Under the pieces are notes generated by a model. That model had not been told where the DNA came from, searched no databases, and worked only from the letters and a program-made list of their open reading frames with translations. Below are positions 52,962-62,523 of a stretch of DNA of 64,000 nt, in pieces; positions within the stretch are counted from its first letter, which is position 1; each line of letters starts with the position of its first letter. The DNA lies in the NCBI GenBank assembly GCA_946811185.2, contig OX328112.1, positions 17,961,215 through 18,025,214 on the forward strand, read 5' to 3'. The stretch is from Hippopus hippopus (lineage: Eukaryota > Mollusca > Bivalvia > Cardiida > Cardiidae). The translations under genes were made by a program, and so were the position numbers.

Positions 52962-53790
52962 CCACAATGTTAAAATAATCCATGTTAACACCGAAAACGA
53001 TACCGCTCTTTGGCAAAAACTTGGTTCATCTGGGGATTTAGAAAGTGGGAAGAAATCTAATTGAAATTCTGTTACAACTATTTATTATTGCAAATCTATT
53101 TTCTCCAAGGGAGAAGAGCGTGTTTCAAATATTGCAACCGAGAATTTATTCGACATCGAATGATTTATTTAAGATTTAATTAATATGGTATGCAACATAA
53201 AGCGCCTTTTCAGACAGTACAGATCCAAGATAATCCTTTGCATACGTTCAGTTTGATCTTTGTTTAAAATAATGAAAATAAGATGATATTTTTTTTCACG
53301 TAAAAATCATTTGGTCGTGATTGTTTAGTCTTAGCTGTGGGAAAATTTACAAAATTCAATTGCCAATGCTGGAAATCGAACCTGTGACCTGCAAAACCTG
53401 AGTCAAGCAACTCTACATACTAAGCTACACACTGTATACGCGCTACTGAATATGTAGCGTGTTTAAGATGTAGCCTAATTTATCGCATTAGATCTACGCG
53501 TTTTTTTTTTTATCTTACAAACGTTTGAAATAGGAATAAGTGACGTCATCGGAATATCTTGTGACGTCAGTTATTAAGCTTTTTATTCTTGCCCACAATT
53601 TCAAGGAAAGAAAAGTTCGATACAAATTTTCCCAGCCAGTTCAACTGTAAAATTGATGATCAAAATATGGCTGTATAGCCAAGGTTCGTATCAGTTTAGG
53701 ATTTAACATCGTGTTGTTACATGTCTGCTTTTTATACGCCAGTCGAAGACGGGACGTATTATGGGATCACCCATGGCGTACGGGCGGGCG
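52962..53790. other. Unassigned; decayed family A scrap and tRNA-like patch
   Basis: TTTTCAGACAGTACAGATCC with CGTTCAGTTTGATCTTTG (53207-53265) is a worn family A hairpin. The tRNA-like patch is listed separately. TGACGTCAT/TGACGTCAG at 53541-53570 resemble family J. Confidence 0.45.
53361..53430 (-). repeat. tRNA-like sequence (SINE head or tRNA pseudogene)
   Basis: On the minus strand TAGCTTAGTATGTAGAG (A-box-like) and, 31 bases on, GGTTCGATTTCCAGC (B-box and T arm). The length fits a tRNA but the acceptor and anticodon stems do not pair cleanly. Confidence 0.5.
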
Positions 53791-54845
53791 GCGTCCAGTT
53801 CTTTGTCCGGAGCATAACTTTGTCATCTCCAGTCCGATTGACTTGAAACTTGGCATGTGTGTTTGTTGCAATTATACTGAGTGCAGTGCGAAAGAACCAT
53901 AACTCTACCTCGTGCTGTCTTTGAGTTATTTCCCTTTGATCGTCATTTTTACAGCATTTTCTGCTTGTCCGGAGCATACATGTAACTTTGTCATCTCCAG
54001 TCTGATTGACTTGAAACTTGGCATTTGTGTTTGTTGCAATAATACGGAGTGCAGTGCGAAAGAACCATAACTCTACTTGGTGCTGTCTTTGAGTTATTTC
54101 CCTTTGATCGTCATTTTTACAGCATTTTCTGCTTGTCCAGAGCATAACTCTGTCATCTCCAGTCCGATTGACTTGAAACTTGGCATTTGTGTTTGTTGCA
54201 ATAATACAGAGTGCAGTGCAAAAGAATCATAACTCTGCCTCGTGCTGTCCTTGAGTTATTTCCCTTTGATCATCATTTTTACAGCATTTTCTGCTTGTCC
54301 GGAGCATAACTTTGTCATCTCCAGTCCGATTGACTTGAAACTTGGTATTTGTCTTTGTTGCAATAATACGGAGTGCAGTGCGAAAGAACCATAACTGTAC
54401 CTCATGCTGTCTTTGAGTTATTTCCCTTTGATCGTCATTTTTACAGCATTTTCTGCTTGTCCGGAATATAACTTTGTCATCTCTAGTCTGAACATCTTCA
54501 AATTTGGTATGCATGATTGTTAAAAAATTACGGAGTGCAGTGCACAAGAACCATAACTCTTCCTAGCACGAATTTTGAGTTATTTCCCTTTGATCGTCAT
54601 TTTTACAGCATTTAGTGCTTGTCCGGAATATAACTTTGTCATCTCAAGTCAGAGTGATTTCAAACTTGGTATGCATGTTTGTTGCAATATTACAGAGTAC
54701 AGTGCGCAAGAACAATAACTCTACCTAGTGAGGATTTTGAGTAATTCTACTTTGATCTTCATTTTTATAGTATTTCCTGCTTGTCCGGAACGGAACTTTG
54801 TCACCTCAAGTCAAATTGACTTGAGACTTTGGTAAACATGTTTGT
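53791..54845 (+). repeat. 162-bp tandem array, about 6.4 units
   Basis: GTCATCTC words at 53822, 53990, 54152, 54314, 54476, 54638 and (GTCACCTC) 54800 give spacings of 168, 162, 162, 162, 162, 162. The unit contains ATAACTTTGTCATCTCCAGT, GATTGACTTGAAACTTGGCA, GAACCATAACTCTACC and TTGAGTTATTTCCCTTTGAT. Units 1-4 are about 95% alike and the right ones diverge progressively. Size and layout recall bivalve satellites of about 160 bp and the Helitron-linked pearl elements, by general resemblance only. Confidence 0.93.
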
Positions 54846-55071
54846 TGCATTACCTGCCCTTTACGATTATTATACCCCCTCGACAACTGGTGGTGGGACG
54901 GGCGTATCTTGCGACAATTTGCCGCTCTTGTTTGGAACTATTTTGATTCCGAAAGTACACTTATATCAAAGCACTAAGTCGGGCTAATCCATGACCATAA
55001 GGTTTCTCACACAGATCTAATGATTTTCCTGATCATTTTTCAAGATTAAGCTATGTGATAAAAAGAATCTG

Positions 55072-55455
55072 ACATTCGGTTTAAGTTATGTGATAAAAAG
55101 AATCTGCCATTCCGGTGTTTGAGATATATAGGAGCTAATATGATTTGGCATTTGAGGTAAAATTTTATCAAACGAGTTCGGGAAAATGCTTCTGGTGAGC
55201 TTCATGACATGTTTGTGGACGAGTTTGATAACATTTTACTTCAAAATCCACCGAATGTCAGATTGTTTGATCACGGTATCTCGCGAATAATAGTTCAGAA
55301 TATGTAAAACTATAGATGTACATGTGGTAAATAAAACCCGATTCACTTCTCTAAAAAAAAAAGTACAAAATGACGTCACATAATGCTAATCTCAAAAGTG
55401 TGTAAGATAAGAAAATTCATCATAGATTTATTACTCTGAAAACAAGGGAGTTTAT
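55072..55455 (+). repeat. Repeat family J, copy 3
   Basis: GATAAAAAGAATCTGCCATT, TTGGCATTTGAGGTAAAATT, TTATCAAACGAGTTCGGGAA, then mirror ACGAGTTTGATAACATTTTA, CCGAATGTCAGATTGTTTGA, and ATGACGTCACATAATGCTAA with TAAGATAAGAAAATTCATCA. Confidence 0.65.
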
Positions 55456-55665
55456 GTGATAAAAAATTATCTATTAAAATCGTAAGAAAAAATGTCAGCC
55501 GAAGGTTCGCTTGATAACACTTTTCTATACTCGTTTAATAAAATTAAAAATCTCAAACGCCTATATGCTTATATCAAATCCTGTTTATGCCATGTTACAC
55601 AATAACGATTATCCCGTGACAAAGGAATATATAGGATCCAGCATGAGTTGGCATTTCAGAGGGAA

Positions 55666-55870
55666 TCGATTAGCGCTCTGGCAAAAGCAGATTCGTTGCA
55701 TCCTCTTAACGAATTAGACCAAGCAAGTCGGTTTATGATGATATGGGTTCTTTTGTCTAAAACACCTGCTGAATAACGATTTAGAGTCGTCCTTTAACAT
55801 GCAGAAAATTTTATAACGGCAAATAGTTTCTACCCGTGTCGGTTTGGGTCGATTTTGTATGTGCAGAGGA
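55666..55870 (-). repeat. Family D element, decayed
   Basis: GCGCTCTGGCAAAAGCAGAT, CAAGCAAGTCGGTTTATGAT, ACATGCAGAAAATTTTATAA and GTTTCTACCCGTGTCGGTTT; the hairpin is reduced to one arm. Confidence 0.68.
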
Positions 55871-55894
55871 TGACTCAATTTTATTGACCGATTC

Positions 55895-56175
55895 TAGAAA
55901 AATGTCATTTAGTGAGCCTCTGGTAAGCTAAATTACAGTTTTGCAGTCGAAATTAATAAATTTATCTCAAAAGCCAACAAATATCAGATTCATTTATTAC
56001 ATAACGAAATCTCGCGAATTGTATATCTGAATATGCAAAAATATACATGCACACGTGATAATTTCCAAGAATTAAATCTGATTCACTTCTCTAAAAGAAT
56101 AAAATTGCGTCACACGTGACGTTACTTAATGTTCAAACATGGGTAATAAAGAAAAAAATCGTAATGGGTAACGGG
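55895..56175 (+). repeat. Repeat family J, copy 4, decayed
   Basis: GAAAAATGTCATTTAGTGAG, AAAAGCCAACAAATATCAGA, CACTTCTCTAAAAGAATAAA and CACGTGACGTTACTTAATGT follow family J order. Confidence 0.55.
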
Positions 56176-56421
56176 AGGTTATTGGGGTGAATACAAATTA
56201 TTAGTTTTTGCGAAGATTTTATGAAAATCTTGCACAGTCGAAATCCTGGTGAATCCCACTGTAAATTATCACATTGTCAAATTTCATGAGAGAATTCGAT
56301 AAAAAAAAAACGGCCTTGATATTTAAAACAACGTTTAGGTCTTTCCAACATGTACGTGTCGCAAATACTTAGAGGCTTCTAGGTGTGACAGTTCCACTGG
56401 GGGAAAGTCACGTGGTCAGTA

Positions 56422-56639
56422 TTAACCCTTAGGGTGCTAAGTGCGACTCAAGGACCTTTTGCGGACCGTGTAGTCTGATCTTGAATCTACACTGTCCGAT
56501 AAGGAGATATTTGTCGCCTTCCCCCCAAAAATAGATAGATAGATAGATAGATAAATAAATAAATAAAATATCAGTACTTGGGTTTTAACTATCGACTTGA
56601 AAGTTTCATTTTTCAGTTATGTTGCAGGTTTAGGGTTAA
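56422..56639 (+). repeat. Family A element with hairpin deletion and GATA tract
   Basis: TTAACCCTTAGGGTGCTAAG start and GCAGGTTTAGGGTTAA end. The left hairpin arm is deleted (GCGGACCGTGTAGTCTGATC). A (GATA)5-(AATA)4 microsatellite at 56530-56568 sits where others have CCCAAAAATA. Confidence 0.88.
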
Positions 56640-57274
56640 CTCTTCACTTAAGGTAGTACACCCGTAATGGAAAACAGCTATTTCCACTATAATATTATCC
56701 TACAAAATTTGCTATAATTAAAAATGAGTATTATTGTACTACTTTAACCGAGCCACTTTTTCCTTTTTTTCCTTCTTAGAATTATCATTTATAAATCTAA
56801 AACCACTATATTCTCATTACAAAGAGAGATAATAATTACCTCCCTTTTCAGGAAACTAACAAAAGTATCAACAAATAATTTCAAAATAGACATCAAAGGA
56901 ATTTCTGGTCGGTTAAAAATGTGCAAAAGTATTATATCAGTATAAATCCTTATTTATCAACTAACAAGAAATTTTATTCCATGTTGCACTAGAAGCGTTA
57001 GGGGTCTACTACCTTAATGACGAATTCTTAGACTCGTCTAGATCTATCTTTAAAACATTTTCAGGCCACCTGTTGAATTAGATTTAAGTTATGACACCTG
57101 AAAAGGTAGGAAACATCGTGGGAGAAACCAGAGATTGCTGGTAGCAGGAAAACATGGTGAGTAAAGGAGAAAATACTGGTTATTCAGCATTTTCTCTTTT
57201 TCCCTAGACGTTTTTAAAGTTTTTTTTTTTTGTTTTGTTTTTCGTTGGGAAAAACATTGTTGTTTGGAAAAGGG
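56636..57274 (-). repeat. Family B element split by element M
   Basis: TTAACTCTTCAC (56636-56647, its first TTAA shared with the A copy before it) continues after element M as TGACGAATTCTTAGACTCGT (57018). Further on GGAAACATCGTGGGAGAAAC is followed by a second GAAAACATGGTGAGTAAAGG, so the left half of the hairpin flank is duplicated. Ends near GTTTGGAAAAGGGTA. Confidence 0.72.
56648..57017. repeat. Element M: 370 bp with TTAAGGTAGTA inverted ends
   Basis: Left end TTAAGGTAGTACACCCGTAA and right end mirror (its reverse reads TTAAGGTAGTAGACCCCTAA), with TTAA at both tips. No coding frame and no other copy in the window. It interrupts a family B copy. Confidence 0.78.
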
Positions 57275-57456
57275 TACGTAGAAAAATCGTGCGATCTCTA
57301 GACGCAATAAAAGTTATCTTTCTCTCCTTTTACCAGCGTAGAAATGGAAACTGCTCCTTTAACGACAATCATAAAAGTTTTTCCTTATTGCTTTGTACAG
57401 CATTGCAGTTTAACAAGAACTGCGATTTTCACTGTCTTGCTGCAAATTTCACCTTC

Positions 57457-57685
57457 CTAACTCTTCGCCATAAAATCCGAAGTTTTAACGACCTCGAGAA
57501 AGAAGGCGTTTAAAAACATCGAGGAAAAAGGAGAAAATGCTGGTAAGCAGCATTTTCTCCCTTTTCTCAATGTTTTCTACCCATCGACATATAAGTTTCA
57601 AATTTTGAGTCACGTTTATTTTGTTATCTGCAAAGTATTTTAATTCGGAGAGGTCTATAATTTCATCATTTGGTAAGGGATTTAA
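57457..57685 (+). repeat. Family B element
   Basis: CTAACTCTTCGCCATAAAAT start; TTTTAACGACCTCGAGAAAG; hairpin GAGAAAATGCTGGTAAGCAG then CATTTTCTCCCTTTT; end TTTGGTAAGGGATTTAA. Confidence 0.82.
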
Positions 57686-57698
57686 AAGGTACGTACAT

Positions 57699-57940
57699 GG
57701 TTATTTGGCCTGTTATCCCAAAGTTTAAAATCTGACCTCAGGCCACACATTCAGTGCGATCTGATCTTGATCTACGCCTTTACAAAAGCTACAAATATCA
57801 TCAATTGCAAAGTGTGTATACGGTTATTTTTGCCTGTTATCCCAAAGTTTAAAATCTGATCTCAGGTTACACATTAAGTGCAGTCTGATCTTGATCTACG
57901 CCCTTACAAAAGCTATAAATACCATTACTTGCATAGGACA
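57699..57940 (+). repeat. 124-bp tandem duplication with family A half-hairpins
   Basis: Two units share TTATTTGGCCTGTTATCCCA-like starts, AAGTTTAAAATCTGA, ACACATTCAGTGCGATCTGA / ACACATTAAGTGCAGTCTGA and CTTGATCTACGCC. The second unit keeps the pairing-competent GCAGTCTGATC. Confidence 0.75.
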
Positions 57941-57969
57941 GATAGTTCAATGCTTTAGAATTCAATCCA

Positions 57970-58136
57970 AACCCTTAGGCTGCTAAGCACGACTTAAGAA
58001 CCTTTTGCGGACAGTGTAGATCAATACCAGACTGCACGAAATGTGCAGTCTGATCTTAGATCTACACTGTCCTATAAGGAGATATTCCCCGCACAAAAAC
58101 AAAAAATGGCATTTTTTTTCCCATAGTATCGGCTTG
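57970..58136 (+). repeat. Family A element, left part, split by SINE S2
   Basis: AACCCTTAGGCTGCTAAGCA start; hairpin with ACGAA loop; stops at TATCGGCTTG, which is the left target-site copy of the SINE. Confidence 0.88.
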
Positions 58137-58286
58137 ACTGATTGATTGATTGATTGTGTGGTGTTTAACGCCGTTTTCAAAATTAGTTCAGGTATACCGC
58201 GGTGGCCAGTGCACCTATCTATACTTTACTTGAGTTTCTGTTACCAGTACTCCGAACAATAGTTTTTCCAAGCCACTGGCTGCTTT

Positions 58287-58337
<51 letters not shown>

Positions 58338-58444
58338 AAAAATTCATCGAAACAATGGTCAGCGGTGAGAGAGGAATGAATCCTGTCGCAATGACTATCA
58401 TCAATCCTCGGAAAGTTATCAAAACTGTTTCAGTTATATCGCAA
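58137..58444 (-). mobile_element. SINE S2, reverse, inserted in family A
   Basis: ATTGATTGATTGATTGTGTG tail, GTGTTTAACGCCGTTTTCAA, GCGGTGGCCAGTGCACCTAT, TCCAAGCCACTGGCTGC, a (CA)n tract, then AATGGTCAGCGGTGAGAGAG and GACTATCATCAATCCTCGG. The tRNA-like head is missing. Flanked by TATCGGCTTG (58127-58136) and TATCGGCTGG (58445-58454), a 10-bp target duplication with one mismatch. Confidence 0.9.
58289..58335 (+). repeat. (CA)n microsatellite within SINE S2
   Basis: About 23 CA units following GCTTTCCCA, at the point where other S2 copies have CACATAAC. Confidence 0.95.
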
Positions 58445-58492
58445 TATCGGCTGGAAAGTTTCAATTAACTTATTTAGCAGGTAATGGGATAA
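58445..58492 (+). repeat. Family A element, right part, split by SINE S2
   Basis: TATCGGCTGGAAAGTTTCAA, CTTATTTAGCAGGTAATGGG, TAA; completes the copy at 57970-58136. Confidence 0.85.
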
Positions 58493-58735
58493 TGGATCCA
58501 TTTACCGCCTAACAGCAATGTTTTTTTTTTCAGACAGTATGTTCGGGGCAGAGCATCATGATGCAGCCTGTCGCATCAGAGGTTTCGGGTTCGAAACCAC
58601 CATTTTTTCCTTTTCCGCAATACTTTCAACCCTTTCAAAAACAAGTCTCGTAATTTGCGCCACATTTAAGTGTGTCGTTTGTGAAAGCTTTTAATATGGA
58701 CGAATCTGAAATTTTGTTGTTTGGTAAAGAGTTAA
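58493..58735 (+). repeat. Family B element, left half replaced
   Basis: ATCCATTTACCGCCTAACAG may be its start. A tRNA-like patch GCATCAGAGGTTTCGGGTTC lies at 58573-58592. The right half ATTTTTTCCTTTTCCGCAAT to GGTAAAGAGTTAA is clear. Confidence 0.65.
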
Positions 58736-58760
58736 AGACGATATATACGAGCTTAGCTTC

Positions 58761-59078
58761 TAGCCCAGCTCGGTAGCTCAGTCGGTATACACAAGACTTG
58801 GTACTAGGAGGTTGTTGGCTCGAATCCAAAGCTCCAAAGCTCGGCCAATTTCTTTTCGAGGATTGATTATAGCCATTCCGAAAAGACTCGTTCCTTTCTC
58901 ACTGTTGATCATTTTTTCAACAGTGGTTCTGTAGGAACCCAGCCAATGGCTTTGTAAGAACATTTGAAATAGTGGTGGAAAAAAAAAATGAAAACTCCGG
59001 GAAAGCATGGATAGGTGCACTGGCCGCTGCGATACAACTTAAGTTATATATTGAAAACATCGTTAAACATAAAAAAGA
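58761..59078 (+). mobile_element. tRNA-derived SINE S2, full copy
   Basis: Head GCCCAGCTCGGTAGCTCAGT (A box) and GGTTGTTGGCTCGAATCCAA (B box). Body GGCCAATTTCTTTTCGAGGA, CCAGCCAATGGCTTTGTAAG, GCATGGATAGGTGCACTGGC and CATCGTTAAACATAAAA. The most complete S2 in the window with a readable head. Confidence 0.9.
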
Positions 59079-59269
59079 AGAATCGACAAATAAATAAAAC
59101 GATCGTAGCTCAAAATTTGGAACCTGTGAAAAACGAAATGAGTTCCTGATGGTTTTTTCATGATGCAGCACATTCTATCAGCCTGGTTTGATTCGATGAT
59201 TAGATCTCTCTGGATCAAAGTTCAAGTAGAAGAAAAAAATAGCAACGATAGCATGAAATTCAGGTCGGG

Positions 59270-59500
59270 TTAACCTTTCACCACTCAGTGCCATATTTCA
59301 ACTACCCTCAGAAAAAAAAGTCTTTTGAAAACACTGTAGGAAAAGGAGAAAATGCTGGTAACTAGCATTTTCTCCTTTTCCTACAATGTTTTCTACACTT
59401 TCAAAGTCAAACCTCATACTTTAAGACACATTAAATATGTTGTCTGCGAATGCCTTTGATATGGACCGGTCCAAAATTTTGTCTTCTGGTAAAGGGCCAA
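59270..59500 (+). repeat. Family B element, full length
   Basis: TTAACCTTTCACCACTCAGT start; hairpin GAGAAAATGCTGGTAACTAG then CATTTTCTCCTTTTCCTACA; end CTGGTAAAGGGCCAA. Confidence 0.88.
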
Positions 59501-59819
59501 TTCGTTCAAATATTCGTGAATCTCATCATTGCTTGTAGTTAACTGGATTAGAGCCGCTTCCTTTGGGAAAAGTTCGGGGGAAAAACTGTCTAATTTTAGA
59601 ATTTTGATTCTCATCAGTTATTTTACGACCATAAATCTGTCATTTCCACTGTTCACGGGGTTACAAAAAAAAATAAATGCAACTGGATTTAAAGGGGAGA
59701 CAATTATTCAGATTTTTATGATGTCACCAAACTTAAAACAATGATTCATCACTAAATTAAGTATAGTGATGAAATACCATGAGTAAAAAAGAATACAGAT
59801 GAAAGATTTTTTTTAATAT
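59501..59819. other. Unassigned region
   Basis: No gene or repeat recognised. Confidence 0.4.
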
Positions 59820-60082
59820 TTATGAACCATGCTCTGGCAAAAGGGGGTTTGATGCATTTCCATGATTTTGTCATGCCAAGCAAGTCATCACATAATCATG
59901 GATTTATGAAATCCATTTTGTCTAACGATCGACTGGATCTGGAGGTAGAATGTTCCATTGACATGCAGAAAATTAACATGTAGCAAAAAACATTCAATCC
60001 ATGTCACCCTGCGCGGACTGACATTGGTTGATGCTTTTTGCACATGCGTTAAGCCCCCTTTTCACAAAGCATGGCATATATA
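59820..60082 (-). repeat. Family D element, one hairpin arm deleted
   Basis: TATGAACCATGCTCTGGCAA and its mirror TTTCACAAAGCATGGCATAT. The hairpin is reduced to GTCACCCTGCGCGGACTGAC. Confidence 0.84.
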
Positions 60083-60229
60083 TAGGTGTTTCCTTATTGG
60101 GCTACGTAACTTTTGAGATATTTTTAGAATTCGCGCCAAAAAACTGTATAGGTTGGCTAGAATGCCACGTGATCAATAAGACATGTTGATTAGGTGGGAT
60201 CGTTTTCAGATACGTCATATTGGTCTCAT

Positions 60230-60604
60230 AAAGGCCAAATAGCGGCAAAAAACCTATGCAGGTGTTAACATGCATTTAAATTTAGATCATACAGGTCTTT
60301 TATAAGTATGGAAAACATAGTGACAATAACAATCTGTTATTGTATGATCTATCCAAGTATTAGCCACTGGCAAAAAATAAAATGAATTTTAAAATCAGGC
60401 AAAAAGTAAACAAGAAAGAAACTGATCTGGCAACTTTTAATTTAGTTTTGAAATTAAATTCACTGCCAGTGACTAACACTTCGACCGACTGTACATTAAT
60501 CGATTGTCAGCTTAATAATTTCCATGGTTTTAAATGATATGATTTGAATCCAAATGCATTTTAACACCTGCTTTGTTTACTTTTGACAGCTATTATTACT
60601 TTAA
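60230..60604 (+). repeat. Repeat family H, copy 2
   Basis: AAAGGCCAAATAGCGGCAAA start, GTGTTAACATGCATTTAAAT and its mirror ATGCATTTTAACACCTGCTT, ACACTTCGACCGACTGTACA. Partner of 43791-44174. Confidence 0.82.
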
Positions 60605-60779
60605 AAACAAAAGCTAGTTACCGATTGCACAGTTAAAAAACCCATTATTTGCATGCCAAAACTTGCAACTTTTCACGTTCTTTTACGTTTGCAGAGAAAA
60701 ATATATTTTGTAATATTCATCTGTGTAGAACAATAAATTTAGGTATAATTCGTTGCAAAAAAAACCTAAAAAGGACATT

Positions 60780-61010
60780 TTAACCCTTCAGCTTACAATC
60801 CCGAGTTTTGTCGACCCTTGAAAATAGGACTTTTGCAAAACACTGTGAGAAAAGGAGAAAATGCTGGTAACCAGCATTTTCTCCTTTTCCCACAATGTTT
60901 TCTATCCTTTCAGATACAGACCCTCTCATTTGAGCCACATTTTATTTGTCGTCTGCAAGTACTTTCAATTTGGACGAGTCAAATTTTTGTCTTTTGGTAA
61001 AGAGCTCCTA
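60780..61010 (+). repeat. Family B element, full length
   Basis: TTAACCCTTCAGCTTACAAT start. Perfect hairpin GAGAAAATGCTGGTAACCAG plus mirror, extended through GAGAAAAG/CTTTTCCC. Ends TTTTGGTAAAGAGC. Confidence 0.92.
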
Positions 61011-61069
61011 ATTCGCAAACTGTTCTAGATGTAGAAGGGGCTAGATTTAGAAGTTGCCCCACGGTGAAG

Positions 61070-61190
61070 GTGTAGGGTTTGAAACCTGAAAGTCCCGGGC
61101 TCAATCCTCACTCCAGGCACTGAGCTGTTATTGGGAGTGACCTTGGGCAAGACACTTCAGGTCCATATCCTAGTGAAACTTGTGAAACCT
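61070..61190 (+). mobile_element. SINE S4 fragment (tRNA-like)
   Basis: GTCCCGGGCTCAATCCTCAC is B-box-like and is followed by GTGACCTTGGGCAAGACACT, a segment type common in SINE bodies. It is inserted between family B pieces. Confidence 0.5.
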
Positions 61191-61193
61191 CAG

Positions 61194-61346
61194 AGGTAAC
61201 CAGCATTTTCTCCTTTTTACGCATTTTTTTTTTTTTACTTCTTGAAATATATATATACACTATAAACTGAACCTTACTATAAATTTTGGTCTGCAGAGAA
61301 GTTGAATTCGCACAAGCCTAAAATTTTCCTGTCAGGTGGAGTGTTA
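61194..61346 (+). repeat. Family B element, right half
   Basis: GGTAACCAGCATTTTCTCCT start at the hairpin tip, then CACAAGCCTAAAATTTTCCT and GGAGTGTTAA end. Confidence 0.7.
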
Positions 61347-61450
61347 AACGTGTATTTTCATGATATTTTGACATTTATCTTCGCGGCAATGGAGGAACTT
61401 CCCCTGTGGCATTTATCCGCAATTACCGAGAAAACATCAAACCATATCAA

Positions 61451-61714
61451 TATGCGCCATGCTCAGTGAAAAGGGGGCTTAATGCATCTGCAAAAAGTAT
61501 CGATCAAGGTCAGCCTGCGCAGTCCGCGCAGGCTGACCTTGATCGAAACTTTTTGTTATTGGTAAAGTTTTTGTATGTCAAAAGACCAGTCTACCTCATG
61601 ATTTAGTTAGTTGTTAGACAAAATAGATTTTATAGATACATGATTATGTAATGACTTGCTTTGTATAATGAATCACGGGTATGAATTTAACCCCCCTTTT
61701 GCCAGAGTGCGGAT
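61451..61714 (+). repeat. Family D hairpin element, copy 7
   Basis: GCGCCATGCTCAGTGAAAAG start. Hairpin GTCAGCCTGCGCAGTCCGCG plus mirror, extended by GATCAAG and CTTGATC, which is longer than in other D copies. Ends TTTGCCAGAGTGCGGAT. Confidence 0.88.
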
Positions 61715-61930
61715 CGTATTACTTCCCAAAATAAACTCGGAGCCATTTCAAAATCTAATTGAATTACATCACCGAAAGAAAACCATGTTTTCATGCAATA
61801 AATCTTGCAAATAAAAAATCTTTGCCTAACTAGAATATATAGGAAGTGACACGAGTTGGCTTCAGAAATGAAATTTTAATTCAATAGCCAACGACTGTCA
61901 GACTTTTTACAAGTATCGAACGTATGTATA

Positions 61931-62160
61931 TCAACTCCTTACCAAACACTCCAGTTTTAACGAGTCTGAAGAAAAAAGCTCTTGAAAACTTTGTGGGAAA
62001 AGGAGTAAATACCGGTAACCAGTATTTGATCCTTTTCTAACAAAGTTTTCTGCCCTTTAAAAAGACAAATTTCGGTTTTTGATTAACATTTAACTTGGCG
62101 TCTTCAAATGCATTCAATTAAGAAAAAAATGCAAAAATTTATGATCTGAGAAATAGTTAA
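61931..62160 (+). repeat. Family B element
   Basis: AACTCCTTACCAAACACTCC start; GGAGTAAATACCGGTAACCA then GTATTTGATCCTTTTCTAAC (paired changes in both arms); end GAGAAATAGTTAA. Confidence 0.85.
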
Positions 62161-62295
62161 CTGATATGTCCTGATAATTAAACGTTAAGATGTATTAATG
62201 TTGAAATTTACATGGAACTGATGCACCTCTTTTTACATAAGTGTAGGTTCGGGACGAAAAAGTAGTACCAAAGAATTACAGTGATTTCTATGATG

Positions 62296-62461
62296 GCCCG
62301 AGAAAATGAAATACTTTTTCTGTCGGTCGTATTCTATGCAACCTTGCTACCTTCAGGGGCAACATGTGGCATCAACATACAAGAATGATTATAAATTGAT
62401 ATAAAATAACAACGATAAAATGGGTTAAAACCTGGTAAAAACGAGTATAGATGTATCTTTA
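62296..62461 (+). repeat. Repeat family K, copy 2
   Basis: Partner of 22464-22611: GTCGTATTCTATGCAACCTT, CAGGGGCAACATGTGG, AACATACAAGAATGATTATA, GGGTTAAAACCTGG and GTATAGATGTATCTTT. Confidence 0.6.
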
Positions 62462-62523
62462 AAGGCAATACTGACTGTGATCGGCGACAGCTTTCACTGC
62501 TTCATGTCTATCAATACCGTCCA

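Noticed and set aside
53759..54547. Minus-strand frames over the 162-bp array as a repeat protein gene
   Set aside because: No start context, no homology I recognise, one stop, and the frame follows from a stop-free unit divisible by three. Kept as a finding, not as a CDS.
58761..58840. Functional tRNA gene
   Set aside because: A and B boxes are present but the stems do not fold as a tRNA and a SINE body follows.
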